Shown here: piece after piece, positions 1-10,379 of the stretch
Layout of the letters: every line of letters begins with the position of its first letter
Position numbering within the stretch: position 1 is the stretch's first letter
NCBI RefSeq assembly: GCF_023898315.1
Contig: NC_064622.1
Coordinates: 356,791,234-356,855,233, forward strand
Length of the DNA: 64,000 bases
DNA from: Schistocerca nitens
Lineage: Eukaryota > Arthropoda > Insecta > Orthoptera > Acrididae
Direction of reading: 5' to 3'
The notes under the pieces: model-generated
Told to the model about the DNA's origin: nothing
The model's database searches: none
Seen by the model: the letters and a program-made list of their open reading frames with translations, nothing else
Translations under genes and position numbers: made by a program

Positions 1-559
1 TGCGTGTTGCAAATTTCATGTGCTGTATGTATGCGGTGTCGTCTAAGAAAATTGAATGAAGTTGAGGTTTTTTTTGTTAGGTTCTGTTGGTTGAGCCTGT
101 TTTTTTAAATAAATGTAATCACTATAACTTCAGTTTTGTTAAATGCATATTGTTTAAGGATTCAGAAATTTCAGTGTTTATTTTAGATTGCCAACAAAAA
201 ATTAAAAACTAACATTTGTTAAAGAAATAACAGCAGAACAAAATACCCATTTTCTGTGATTGTTTGGTTTCACCCAGCATATTACATGTTTAAACAGTCT
301 TAAGGTATACTGCTGTTTCACAGTATTCAAAGGGCACAATATTTGCCTGTTAGACATGTCACCACCATTAGGTTAGCTGACAAACCGACTTTCCTTGGGG
401 GTCCAGAGCCGACCTACGACCCCTCACCCTGCGGGCCACTCAGTGCATATACCGCCAAAAGAATGCATGAAGGCAGCTACTGAAACAGTTGTGTTGGATT
501 CTGTGGCCAGCAGTACCTGGCAGGGCACCCCAGTTGCAGTAGGCTAAGTAGTATGGATT
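1..559. other. AT-rich sequence with no recognised gene
   Basis: I see no open frame with protein-like character and no recognisable repeat here. Bases 1-350 are AT-rich. The stretch at about 370-540 is richer in GC and may be the weathered edge of the minus-strand Penelope-like element that follows, but its translation is not recognisable. The first exon(s) of the HSPBP1 gene are expected upstream of the window; I could not find them here. Confidence 0.5.
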
Positions 560-1884
560 TAGTCACTCTGTCTACCAGTTCATTGTATTTGTTTAGTGTC
601 TCCTTATTTAGAGCTTCTGCTAGTTCTCAAGGCTTGTTGAGATTATACTCACAGTCCTGTTGATGAGATTGTCCCTGGTGCACATTTCAGTGTCTCCTCT
701 AATGGCGCTGCCCATTATTTCAGTGTGTGTTAAAATTCTGGTGCATTCACATTCCATCATATGAGTGTCAGACAAAGAGTTCTCTGTGACCTCTGATTCA
801 TTAGAATACCTTAGTCAAGTATGCCACTTCAGTTGTTGGTGTCAATAAATGATGGTGCACACTGTTTGTCCAGTAAATGTCTTGCCACTTTCTCAAGGAA
901 TCTGGTCTTCAGTAAACCAATGTCATATTTGGTGTCCCACAATAATTCCCATGTTTTGTTTGGCGATTGCCTCATCTTCCTCTACCAAACACATTTTGGT
1001 CACTATATCTGCATCACTGAGTTGCTTGAATGTCAGTTCATAGGCATCGCTCGTTACGCATTTGTGGGTGTTCTTACTCAGTGCTTTTTCAGTATGTGCC
1101 CAATACCACACTGGTGTAAAGTATAAAAGGCAGTGGCCTTTTTTTTCTGTGTAACTTCATCTGTCTTGAAAAAGGTTGTGCAGGAGTGGTCTGATCTCCC
1201 GTTCTGAATAACTGTTTTCCTGGAGCACTGTTTTTAGGTGTTCCAGTTCCTGGGAGACACACTATTTATCTGAGTTGATGTTCTCCCTGTATACTAATGT
1301 TTTCAACACCCTACTGGTTGTGACAGAGGTCTGCATGTAAGTACATATCAGTCTGCATTTGCTTCCAGTATACACAGTAACCCAGAGTGCCATCCACTCT
1401 TCTGGATATCATGAAACCCTTTATTTTGGTCTCCATGGAGAATCTGATGTTTGCATGCAGCCAGTGGAGTTCAGATGTGCAAGGAAGTCATGAAGCTTGT
1501 CTTTTCCACGATTAGTATCATCTATGTAATGGAAAAAGCAAATGGGTTTCCATTTGGGTGACTTCAGGACTGCCTCCTCAAAGTGTTTCATATCCAGATT
1601 TGCAATCACAGGTGAGAGTGGGCTGCCCATTGCAACTCCATCCATCCAATATTCTCCATTTAATAGAAAATATATGGAGGCCAGGCTACGCCTGAAAAGA
1701 GGGGGGGGGGGGGGGGGAGGGTCTTAGAGTCAGATATCTGACTAATGAGTTCTAATGACATATGACATCCTGCTGCAACAGCAACAAAGCTAAGCAAGAT
1801 GTTAAGAAATTTCAGAAAATCCACAGAGTTTTGAGTGTGATGCAGGCATTTACCCACATAAGGATTTAGTATGTCTTTCAGGTA
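560..1884 (-). mobile_element. Penelope-like element fragment (family 3), C-terminal RT part, broken by a mariner
   Basis: The minus-strand translation, with frameshifts, shows Penelope-type reverse transcriptase features. These include a GVAMGSPLSPVIANL motif B near 1600-1640, a YIDD catalytic motif C near 1530, and the later RVLKTLVYRE and QELEHLKTVL segments near 1230-1300. The LKDILNPYVGKC stretch at about 1850-1884 is the RT region just upstream of motif A. Weak similarity to the region before the GIY-YIG endonuclease continues to about 1080, then fades. Many stops show that it is an old relic. The element continues beyond an inserted mariner at 3064-3205. Bounds at the low-coordinate end are approximate. 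Confidence 0.7.
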
Positions 1885-3063
1885 CAAGGGGCATTCAATA
1901 AGTAACACAACACAGTTTTTTTTTTATGAAAATAGATTGTCTTTATCAGGATTCCTGTACACCATATTCCCCAATCTTTTGGCTACAAAACCCTCTTTTT
2001 CAACATAATCTCTGTTCAATGCCATGGCCTTACATCACCTTACTGGGAGGGCCGGTATGCCTGCATGGTACCACTCTACTGGTCAACCTAAGAGCCAACG
2101 TCTTGCTTCATCAATAACCTCCCCATCATCTACGTACTGCTTCCCACACAGAGCATCCTTCATTGGATCAAACAGATGGAGGTTGGAAGGTAACAAGATC
2201 TAGGCTGTCAGGTGGATGAGGAAGAACAGTCCAATGAAGTTTTGTGAGCTCCTCTCTGGTGCACAGACTTGTGTGAAGCTTGGCATTGTCATGGAGAAGG
2301 AGAAGTCAGTGTTGATCATTGCACCATGATGATGGATATCAAACAGAATAACCCCTTCAGTGTCCCAGAAGACTATTGCCATGACTTTACTGGCTGAGGG
2401 ATAGTCTGAACTTTTTCTTCGGAGGAGAAGTGGTGTTGTGCCACTGCATGGATTGTCATTTTGTTTCCCATTGATGAATCCATGTTTATTCCCTTATGAC
2501 AAAGTTCGACTAGAAATTGACATGATCATCCTCAAAACGCGCAAGCAATTCTGCACAGACAGTCCTTCATTGTTCTTTATGGCCTTCCATCAGGTGGCGA
2601 GGAACCCAATAGCACACACCTTTGTGTACCCCAAATAGTGGATGAGTCAGCATTACCAACAGAGATGTCCGGTTCAGTAGCGAGGTGTTTCATTGTGATC
2701 CATTGATCACCAGGTTTGCGCGAGCATGCTATGACGACAGACACCTCCTCCAGTGACTCGCTGTGCTTTTGCTCACTGCCACATATCCATAGACATTTTA
2801 CAAGTGCCTATGAATATCTGTGTTGCTCTGGTTTTCTGTCAAAAGAAACTCAAAGACAGCTTTCTGCTTGGAATGCACCTCTGTTACAGACACCATTTTG
2901 CAGGCTATGCATAGCACCACCACCTATTTGGATCTTCATGAAAGTATGGGTACTGAAGTGGGAATATTCCACAATGTCCCATAACAAATTCCACATTTTT
3001 TCAACAGAAACTGGCCAAGAAAAAAAGTGTTGCCTTACTTATTGAACCCCCCCCCCCCCCCCA
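1885..3063 (-). mobile_element. mariner transposon with decayed transposase
   Basis: The ends are imperfect inverted repeats: GGGGCATTCAATAAGTAAC near 1888 and its counterpart ending in TTACTTATTGAACCCC near 3050. The right end is inflated by a poly-C run. TA dinucleotides flank both sides (1883-1884 and 3064-3065). On the minus strand the frames contain mariner transposase signatures: a VFWDTEGVILFDIHHHG segment near 2340, NARLHTSLRTREELTKLHW near 2260 and a SLDLLPSNLHLFDPMKDAL segment near 2190 that matches the third catalytic-aspartate region. Frameshifts and stops break the frame, so it cannot make a transposase. Length (1179 bp) is typical of mariner. Confidence 0.85.
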
Positions 3064-3205
3064 TATTTCACAAACAAATGTGTAGGAGCCTAGATGTTGC
3101 TGTCAGTGGAGTGTAATGGCAATCCCTCCCCCCTTTGTGGACCTTAGGGAGTCCATCAAGTCTTGGTGGTACAGGTCAGTGACTGCAGTCTCAGGCTACT
3201 GAAAC
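3064..3205 (-). mobile_element. Penelope-like element family 3, upstream RT part (continuation)
   Basis: The minus strand encodes a degenerate GLPKVHKGG motif, typical of the Penelope RT fingers region, followed by APTHLFVKY. If the mariner at 1885-3063 and one TA copy are removed, the frame reads straight from FVKY into LKDILNPYVGKC of the other fragment. This shows that both pieces come from one element. It abuts the next, unrelated PLE copy at about 3175-3205. Confidence 0.7.
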
Positions 3206-4146
3206 AACACTACAACACTGCGAACAGCAGCACCGGTGCATGATGGGAGTGGCAACTAGGTGGGGGTAAGGATCAGGCTGGGGCAGGGAGGTGGAGTGAT
3301 AGTATGGTGGGCTTGGTGGACACTGAAGTACTGCAGGTTAGACAGAGGGCAGGTGGGAGGTAGGGAAGGGGGGGGGGGGGGAAGTAGCGGAAAAGAAAAG
3401 AAATAAAGGACTGGGTGTGATGGTGGAATGATGGCCATGAAGTGCTGGAATGGGAACAGGGAAGGGGCTGGATGGACAAGGACAGTGACTAATGAAGGTT
3501 GAGGCGAGGAGGGTTACAGGAACGTAGGATGTATTGCAGGGAAATTTTCGACCTGCACAATTCAGAAAATCTGGTGTTCATGGGAAGGATCCATATGGCA
3601 CAGGCTGTGAAGCAGTCACTGAAATGAAGGATGGCAGTGTATTCAGCAACAGGGTAGTCCACTTGTTTCCTGACCACAGTTTGCCGGTGGCTATTCATGC
3701 TGTTTAGTCACTGCCCTCACCCATCCAGCCTCTTCCCTGTTCCCATTCCGACACTACACAGCCGTCATTCCACCACCCCACCCAGTCTTTTTATTTCTCC
3801 CATTTTCCGCTACTTCCCCTCCCCCCCCCCCCCCTTCCTTTCCTCCCACTTGCCCTCTGTCTAACCTGCAGCACTTCATTGACCACTACCCTCACCATTC
3901 TATCCCTGCCCCTCGCTGCCCTAGCCCCCTCCTTACCCTCACCCAGTCGCCACTCCAATCATGGACAGGTGCGGCTGCTCGCAGTGTGGTTTCAGTTGCC
4001 TGAGATTGCAGTCGTGTGCGAGTGTGTATTGTTGACGAAGGCCAATGGCTGAAAGCTTTAATTGTGAAAGTCTTTTTGTTGTGCCTATCTGCGACTCGGT
4101 ATCTCCACAATATGGCAAGTAGCAACTTTCCTTCTCACAATATTAT
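3175..4146 (-). mobile_element. Foldback Penelope-like element relic (family 2)
   Basis: The left part (about 3230-3500) and right part (about 3710-4020) are imperfect inverted copies of the same PLE 3' sequence. Examples are the ACTGCAGGTTAGACAGAGGG segment near 3332 and CTGTCTAACCTGCAG near 3857. Between them, about 3490-3700 on the minus strand encodes the C-terminal tail after the GIY-YIG domain, with the FSDCFTACAIWILPMNT segment typical of this family. The right end carries a hammerhead-like core at 4032-4056. The same C-terminus-plus-inverted-terminus architecture recurs at 35.5-37.4 kb. Confidence 0.7.
4032..4056 (+). ncRNA. Hammerhead-like core, PLE family 2 (degenerate)
   Basis: Sequence TTGACGAAGGCCAATGGCT followed by GAAAGC. 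It resembles the hammerhead core CUGANGA, stem II, GAAA, except that the first C is T and the stem has a bulge. Helices I and III and a cleavage triplet are not evident. It is a relic of the terminal motif of this PLE family. Confidence 0.3.
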
Positions 4147-4149
4147 TTT

Positions 4150-4355
4150 TATGGTTACTTACCAAACGAAAGCGTTGGTATGTTGATAGGAGACAATAAA
4201 AAACACACAAACACGCACACAAATTTCAAGCTTTCGCAACCCAACATACCAACACTTTCGTTTGGTAAGTAACAGCATCTTTATTTTTATTTTTAGATAT
4301 ATTTTTCCCACGTGGAATGTTTCCCTCTATTATATTCATATTTTTATGGTTACAT
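4150..4355. mobile_element. Short foldback terminus of PLE family 1
   Basis: Inverted halves meet near 4212. The left half carries TTACTTACCAAACGAAAGCG and the right half its reverse form ending TTCGTTTGGTAAGTAAC. It ends with TTCCCACGTGGAATGTTTCC, the same terminal block seen at 16346-16372. It contains no coding sequence. It is a minimal version of the termini seen in the 14.5-21 kb PLE cluster. Confidence 0.65.
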
Positions 4356-4432
4356 TGACATGGAATGGTGCAAAAGGTAATTTCTACATTCCTGACTTAA
4401 CTGCTGTTAAATTTTCTTCTGTATATTTATAC

Positions 4433-4434
<2 letters not shown>

Positions 4435-4466
<32 letters not shown>
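4435..4466. repeat. (CA)n microsatellite
   Basis: Uninterrupted CA dinucleotide repeat followed by a T-run, in the intron upstream of the first visible HSPBP1 exon. Confidence 0.95.
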
Positions 4467-4468
<2 letters not shown>

Positions 4469-4719
4469 TTTTTTGGGCAACTCTTCTCAAACTTTTTATG
4501 CGCATTTACAGTTTTGAATAAGATGACTATTTTCATTTGCATGTTTCACAAGAACATGCCAGTATGCAGCCAACTGTTCTTAGTCATAATGATAAATATT
4601 TAAATATGTTGAGATATAATGATTAAATTTTACTAAGCATGTAATTTAAGAGCTAGGGTTATTTCTGCACTGCCTAACTGTTGTAGTTTTAATTAAAGTT
4701 CCAAACCTCTTTTTTTCAG

Positions 4720-4900
4720 AGACGAAAATTTTTGGAAGCAGCTCTGAAGAGTCTGACATTTGATGTGATAGAAGAGTTGTTAAAGGCAATAAACATCCTG
4801 AAAAATGCTGGTACGCTGGAGCTGGAGGACGATCCCTCTGCATGTGAAGCAGCATTGGATACTATTACACAGCATGTTGATAACATGGACACTGCAAATG
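4720..4900 (+). CDS. HSPBP1: HSPBP1/Fes1-like Hsp70 nucleotide-exchange factor, first visible internal exon
   Basis: The exon follows a T-rich tract ending CAG at 4717-4719 and ends at AATG before donor GTAAGT at 4901. It reads in phase 0 as RRKFLEAALKSLTFDVIEE and continues to a segment ending DNMDTAN, 60 codons plus one base. This matches the region just before the armadillo repeats in HSPBP1/Fes1 proteins, which bind the Hsp70 ATPase domain and drive ADP release in the cytosol. The exon begins inside the protein, so roughly the N-terminal 60-90 residues and the start codon must lie upstream of the window. The split codon G/AT joins exactly to the exon at 9751 to give Asp. The family call rests on recognition of the joined protein, not on a search. 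Confidence 0.9.
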
Positions 4901-5270
4901 GTAAGTTTCTTCCTATAAAGTAACAGGCTTACCTATCAGCTGAAACTAGGTCAGTTCCAAGTCTTTGTCACTATCTTATGTCCTTGTAACTTCAGCAAGC
5001 TTCTGATTATATAGGTTAATGTGGACCCAAGACTGCACAGATGACTGAAAAACATGGATTATATAAAATATCCACTTTTTGGCAGAAACTGCCATTAATT
5101 TATTTGCAAAAAAAGTCATGCCACATTTCAAAGCCTTCTGAATTAGTTGCTTACACTCACTTTTTTCCTGATGACGGTTCTCATTTTCTGGGGAGTCATA
5201 ACAACAGTATATTTAAAACAAATTTTGTCGTGCATACTATAGTAACAGATTAATATATTTCAGTGCCTTG
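4901..5270. other. Start of HSPBP1 intron, no element recognised
   Basis: Begins with the strong donor GTAAGT. An open frame at 5041-5253 has no recognisable protein similarity and no splice support, so I treat it as chance. Confidence 0.5.
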
Positions 5271-5530
5271 GTATGCATGACAACATGTTCCTCAATCACC
5301 TCATCTTCCTCTACCAAGCACACTTTGGCCACTATATCTCTGCTTCACTGACTTGCTCAAATCCAGTTTCATAAGCATGGCTCATTACGCCCTTCACCAA
5401 TGATTTCTTTTTTAACCTTAAGACAAGACATTTGTGTTTATCTGTCACCTTCCAAACACACAATCTTTTCAATCCTTGAAACAACACATTTGCATTTATC
5501 TGTCAGCTTCCACGCACATGTAACTTCACG
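5271..5530 (-). repeat. Fragment related to PLE family 3 tail
   Basis: The stretch with CCTCATCTTCCTCTACCAA at about 5297 and the following ~100 bases closely repeats the sequence at about 970-1080, which lies downstream of the family 3 PLE RT. No intact frame is left. Confidence 0.55.
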
Positions 5531-6422
5531 GGGAGAGAGACAAGAAAGGTGAGATACATTAATACATATTGTCAGTGATCCAGGTTAGGAACTACTCATG
5601 TTACTGAGATCTGTTTGCAAATAGAAAAGTGCAACCAACAATGCATTCCTGCTGGTGATGTTTAACAGTATGGTTTCATTTCATGCCAACATGACCAAAT
5701 ATTCTGAAGGAACCTACTCGGACAAAACGCAAGTAATTTTCTTCTCCTGTTGAACTTGAGTGAGATGGAATTGTTGCCCTTTAGCTCACAATGAAAGGGC
5801 TTGGCAAACATATAGACAGAAAGCCAGCCACAGGCATATTACAAGGCTAAAGTCTGTAAATTTACATGAAGATGAAATGTGAAACAACCCAAAATATTTT
5901 AGGGATACATGATTGTGGTATTGTGAGCTGTGTTGTTTTCAGCAGTAAAACACAAGTCACATGCATAATAGTCTGTTCTAAATGAAAATATTTTGTCCTA
6001 ATTACAACAGAATACTTCAAGCTTCATTTTTAATTTTGCACTATGAACAGGTAATATGAAAACCAGATAATCGGTTGCTTGTTGTATATTATTTAATGTA
6101 CTTGCTATCCATTGTCGTAATTTAATTTTTGGTAAGTCTTTTGCATCTCATCTGTGTAGATACTACATTCACTACTCAAAGAGTAAAAAGGAATTATTGC
6201 TGTTGAACATAGTCTCTGTTGTGATTAATAAGTGTGCTGAATTTCATTAATGCCTAAATTCCACAAGAAAAATTATTCAGACTGAAACCGTGCATCACCT
6301 CTGCCCTTCATCTATGATTTGAAACTTCTTGGCTACTTCTTGAGGGGACCCGAGACTTGGCAATTACTTGGTGCTACATCAGACCAGATGGATGTGCAAG
6401 ACATGTTAAATATTCAGAATTA
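5531..6422. other. Intron sequence, nothing recognised
   Basis: AT-rich DNA with no open frame of protein-like character and no repeat I recognise. It ends at the TA dinucleotide (6421-6422) that flanks the Tc1 element. Confidence 0.5.
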
Positions 6423-7669
6423 TACAAAATGTGATCAAAATTATCTGGACACCCTCAAAAGCATAGTTATTCATATTTCATATTAGCTGCATTGTGCTGC
6501 CACCTACTGGCAGGTACTCCATATCAGCGACCTCAGTTGTCATTAGACATCGTGAGAGAGCAGAACGGGGCACTCCGTGGGACTCCGGACTTCGAATGTG
6601 GTCAGATGATTGGGTGTCACTTGTGTCAAACATCAGTACGTGCAATTTCCACACTCCTAAACATTCCTAGGTCTGCTGTTTCTGATGTGATAGTGAAGTG
6701 GAAAAGTGAAGGGACACATAAAGCACAAAAGCGTACAAGCTGACCTCATCTGTTGACTGACAGAGACTGCAGACAGTTGAAGAGGGTCGTAATGTGTAAT
6801 AGGTAGGCATCATAACAGACCATCACACAGTAATTCCAAACTGCATCAGGATCCACTGTAAGTACTGTGACAGGCAGGAGGTGAGAAAACTTGGATTTCA
6901 TGGTCGATCGGCTGCTCTTAAGCCACACATGACACCGGTAAATGCCAAACGATGCCTCACTTGGTGTAAGGAGTGTAAACATTGGATGATTGAACAGTGG
7001 AAAAATGTTGTGTAGAGTGATGAATCATGGCACACTATATGGCGATCCGATGGTAGGGTGTGGGTTATGACAAATGCCTGGTGAACATCACCCACCAGCG
7101 TGTGTAGTGCCAACAGTAAAATTCGGAGGCGGTGTGTTATGGTGTGGTCGTGTTTTTCATGGAGGGGGCTTGCACCCCTTGTTGTTTTGCATGGCACTAT
7201 CACAGCACAGGCCTACATTGATATGTTAAGCACCTTCTTGCTTCCCACTGTTGAAGAGCAATTCAGGGATGCCGATTGCATCTTTCAACATGATCGAGCA
7301 CCTGTTCATAATGCATGGCCTGTGGCAGAGTGCTTACATGACAATAACATCCCTGTAATGGACTGGCCTGCACAGCGTCCTGACCTGAATCCTATAGAAC
7401 ACCTTTGGGATGTTTTGGAACACCAACTTCATGCCAGGCCTCAACGACCGACATCGATACCTCTCCTCAGTGCAGCACTCCATGAAGAATGGGCAGCCAT
7501 TCCCCAAGAAACCTTCCAGTTCCTGATTGAATGTATGCCTATGAGAGTGAAGCTGTTGTCAAGGCGTGTGCGGACACCATATTGAATTCCAGCATTACTG
7601 ATGGAGGGTGCCACAAATTTGTAAGCCATTTTCAGCCAGGTGTCTCAATGCTTTTGATCACATAATGTA
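6423..7669 (+). mobile_element. Tc1-like transposon A with broken transposase
   Basis: Terminal inverted repeats carry ATGTGATCAAAATTATCTGG at the left and TGCTTTTGATCACATAATG at the right. TA flanks lie at 6421-6422 and 7670-7671. The transposase starts with a helix-turn-helix part at about 6492-6743 (SVRAISTLLNIPRSAVSDVI). A WSDES-type first catalytic Asp region near 7017 is preceded by a TAG stop. The catalytic C-terminus at 7100-7585 contains FQHDRAPVH (second Asp) and DWPAQRPDLNPIEHLWDVLE with the third acidic residue, the DD34E pattern of Tc1. At least two stops or frameshifts inactivate it. Another copy of this family is at 24450-31573. Confidence 0.9.
7100..7585 (+). pseudogene. Tc1-like transposase, C-terminal catalytic half
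   Basis: The 161-codon open stretch covers the second half of a Tc1 DDE transposase, the nuclear enzyme that cuts and pastes the element at TA sites. VMVWSCFSW and VVLHGTITAQAYIDML precede the FQHDRAPVH aspartate motif. The PIEHLWDVLE motif holds the catalytic glutamate. The tail SAALHEEWAAIPQETFQFL is the usual C-terminal helix. The first catalytic Asp and the DNA-binding domain lie upstream in other frames or behind a stop, so this is a fragment of a dead gene rather than an expressed protein. Confidence 0.85.
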
Positions 7670-7944
7670 TATTCTCTCTCAGGAAACTGTGATAACTTTA
7701 TCTAGTTGCAGGTTTCAAATAGTGTCGAGCAAATCACATTAAGATTGACTGTTTACTGTGCAAACATTGGGAACATAGTGTTTAGAGATTCCTGTATTCC
7801 ATCTCAAAAGAGTGTGAGCGTTACTTTTCCAGAAGAAAGAATTGTATGGTGTATCAGCAAATACATCAGTCACAGCTCTTTGTTAATTCAGTGTCTTAAC
7901 TGAATGTTAAGTATCCAGGTGGACTGATAAGATATAAGAAATGA
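7670..7944. other. Intron sequence, nothing recognised
   Basis: A 65-codon open frame at 7706-7903 shows no recognisable similarity. No repeat structure is seen. Confidence 0.4.
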
Positions 7945-8180
7945 GGTGGTTCTCCACAAAATCAGCTACAAGAGGAATATGTGGAGAACATCGACAAGAA
8001 GAAGGGCCGGAATGTAGGACATGTCATTAAGATATCAAGGAAAAACTTTCATGGTACTTGATGGACCTGCACAGGATAAAAACTTTAGGGAAAGGCAGAG
8101 ATCGGAATATATCTACCATTAATTTAGGATGTTTGATGCAAATGATACTCTGAGATGAAGAGGCTGGCACAGGAAAGCAA
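7945..8180 (+). mobile_element. 3' end of an RTE-like LINE
   Basis: The translation resembles the C-terminal tail of the abundant orthopteran RTE-like LINE: KRNMWRTSTRRR, then LRYQGKTFMVLDG, then FRERQRSEYI, with stops between them. It runs into an alternating GC/CA repeat at 8182-8239, in keeping with the microsatellite tails of RTE elements. Only the last ~230 bp of the LINE are present. Confidence 0.55.
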
Positions 8181-8181
8181 G

Positions 8182-8193
8182 CGCGCACGTGCG

Positions 8194-8239
<46 letters not shown>
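8182..8239. repeat. (GC)n/(CA)n alternating purine-pyrimidine repeat
   Basis: A GCGCGC tract passes into (CA)n. Such alternating tracts can adopt Z-DNA; this is inference from composition. It lies between a LINE 3' end and the MITE at 8240. Confidence 0.9.
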
Positions 8240-8241
<2 letters not shown>

Positions 8242-8434
8242 GTGAGTCAGGAGGGAAGGTACATGTTTTGACAGGTGATACTATTAATGATTCTGAATAA
8301 AAAACTTCATATCGACATATGCCCTATTCTGAATGGTTTCTAATATAGAACACATTTAATATCACCTTTGTAAGTATTTTATGTCACTAATACTACCTCT
8401 CCTCAAAATATGTACCTTTCCTCCTGAATCACCC
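8240..8434. mobile_element. 195-bp MITE with ~32-bp terminal inverted repeats
   Basis: The left end GGGTGAGTCAGGAGGGAAGG (8240 on) is the reverse complement, with few mismatches, of the right end CCTTTCCTCCTGAATCACCC (8415-8434). The inverted repeats extend to about 32 bp each. The ~130-bp interior is AT-rich and non-coding. Target duplication is unclear because the left flank is a CA microsatellite. Confidence 0.8.
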
Positions 8435-8689
8435 AATCCAGAATTCATCATCAAGAACAATGCAGTTTAAGGAGAAATTACCTTTTTCAATCTCATGTAG
8501 GTGTAGTCGGATTTTTTTGTATCCACGTAGCAGAAGAGTCACGATATTGTAACACAGCATAAATAATGTGCACAGAGTCATGACTGATAAGTTCTGACAT
8601 AATGTCTATTGGAGAGAACAGGATTTGGTTAACAGTAGTTGCAAATGATTTTGGTCATGACTGCGCTAGGTAATGTACACAGCACTGGT

Positions 8690-9610
8690 TTGATATATGC
8701 GTACGTACTCTGCAAACCACTGTTTAATGTATGGTAGAGAATGCTTAGCATGGTGCCACATGTTAGATTTCCTTCCCATTCCGATTGCAAATGGAGTGTG
8801 GGAAGAAGAACCCATCAAATGTCACTGTGTGTTCGCCACTTCTTTGATGCTCCCCCTTGAGTCAAATCAACCGAGTATCTTCCCAATGAACCAAAGCCTG
8901 GCACTTGCTTTACCTATGACTGAGCCATTACCTATTCCTACAAATTGTTGTACCCAGTTATTTCTATGAGTTGACTGATTCCAGTTGTGACTCAGTGATA
9001 TTACTGTCATAAGATCCTACATTTTGTTTTGTAAAGTGCACAGTTTTCATATCTAACCATTTAAAGCATGTCACTCTTTGTACCACTTTGAAATCTTATC
9101 AAAATGTGACTGGATATTTATGCAGCTTTTCTTTGCACCATTTTGAAATCTTATCAAAATATGACTGGATATTCGTGCAACTGTTTAGGTAGAGTACTTA
9201 GATAATTGCAGGAAATGCGAAATGTCTAAGTTTACTGTTAATATTGCCTTCCAGATCGTTAATGTACACAGTGAATGACGAGTATCACAACACATGTTCT
9301 TGGGGCATGCCTGAAACTGCTACTCTTCTGTCAATAATTCCATCCACCCTACCAACAAATCCACAATACAGCCCCCAAATTCGGTTTGATACCTCATATG
9401 GTATTACTTTAATTAAGAAGTATTTTTGTGGAATTGAATCAAGTGCTTTGCAAGAAGTCTAAAAATACTGCATGCATCTGATTGCCTCGATCCATGGCTT
9501 TCAGTGTATCATGTGAGAAAAGCGGAAATCAGGCTTAGCAATTGAGTCAGCCTCACACTCCAACAGTTCAAATGAAGACCTTCACAAGGAGAGTACACAG
9601 ATCACCTTAT
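8690..9610 (-). mobile_element. Degenerate CR1/jockey-like LINE fragment (antisense)
   Basis: Read on the plus strand, this shows the antisense signature of a common arthropod LINE: TACTCTGCAAACCACTG at about 8705, a phrase about slightly GC-richer RT sequence near 8890-8930, and GATCGTTAATGTACACAGTG near 9256. Further on, TTTGCAAGAAGTCTAAAAAT and GATCCATGGCTTTCAGT near 9450-9510 correspond to the antisense RT region. No long frame survives. A second, shorter copy of the same 5' segment lies near 34170. It includes an internal tandem duplication at 9077-9183. Confidence 0.55.
9077..9183. repeat. Tandem duplication, ~53-bp unit, two copies
   Basis: The phrase TTTGAAATCTTATCAAAAT occurs twice with closely similar flanks (about 9088 and 9141), each followed by TGACTGGATAT. 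It lies inside the decayed LINE, about 570 bp before the HSPBP1 exon at 9751. Confidence 0.75.
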
Positions 9611-9750
9611 GGTGATAAATATTTGTAGTTTAGAACATGTATTTATTTTTACAGGTAGTGTTTACTGTGTATTCCTTTTCAACACAAAGAATAGAGGTTA
9701 AGTAGGCTTGTGAGCTTTTTGTTATAACACTTGTTTATTCCATCTTTCAG

Positions 9751-9972
9751 ATTTCCACAAAATTGGAGGCTTTTGTATTTTCCATCCATGCCTGGACTCG
9801 GCACACAGCAGCTTACGTTGGCGTGCTGCAGAAATCATTGCCGAACTGACGCAGAATAACCCTTACTGCCAGCAACGCATTCTGGAGGCTAATTTATTAC
9901 AGCCTTTGCTGAACCTCGTAGATAATGATCCAGCCAGCCAGGTCCGCGTTAAGGCCCTCTATGCTATTTCTT
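9751..9972 (+). CDS. HSPBP1: HSPBP1/Fes1-like factor, internal exon 2 of those visible
   Basis: The acceptor CATCTTTCAG ends at 9750 and the donor GTGAGT starts at 9973. With the base carried from 4900, it reads DFHKIGGFCIFHPCLDS and continues through RWRAAEIIAELTQNNPYCQQ to PASQVRVKALYAIS. The WRAAE..A.L.QNNP..Q pattern is the hallmark of the first armadillo repeat in HSPBP1/Fes1; the second part begins the next repeat. These helical repeats wrap around lobe II of the Hsp70 nucleotide-binding domain. The exon ends one base into a Cys codon, completed by GT at 14230-14231. Length is 222 nt. No internal stops. Confidence 0.93.
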
Positions 9973-10283
9973 GTGAGTTTACTTGTGTTTATTGTACCAA
10001 AAGGATAATTCAATCAAGAAAATTATGAGACGAATTGCTAGCCAGTACTTACCTTTGAGAGGCATAATTTCAGTATTGCTTATAGACCTAAATAAAAGTG
10101 CTTACATTCTTCTATTTTCAAAACTAAAAGTTCCTTTCTTTGGGAGGAAAAAGGGATAGGTTGAGACCTGTTGTCAGGTTGAGGGTATACAAAAATATTT
10201 GTCTGCCATTGTCCTCTCATCGTGGAGCCTTGTGTGACCTGCCCCTCTTTTTTAATGTTACCCAGCCTCCCTCCCCCCCCCCC

Positions 10284-10285
<2 letters not shown>

Positions 10286-10334
<49 letters not shown>
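10286..10334. repeat. (CT)n microsatellite with C-runs
   Basis: Pure CT repeat of roughly 24 units flanked by C-rich stretches (10265-10285 and 10336-10370). It creates long false open frames rich in Ser and Leu. Confidence 0.95.
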
Positions 10335-10338
<4 letters not shown>

Positions 10339-10379
10339 TCCCTCCCCCCCTCTCTCCTCTCCCCCTCCTTCCCAAGGAA

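Noticed and set aside
3256-3479. Pro/Ser-rich minus-strand frames
   Set aside because: Low-complexity translations of the PLE terminus.
8027-8236. Cys-Val repeat frames here and at 35519-35816, 45021-45091, 47530-47688 and 61672-62066
   Set aside because: They are translations of (CA)n/(GT)n repeats.
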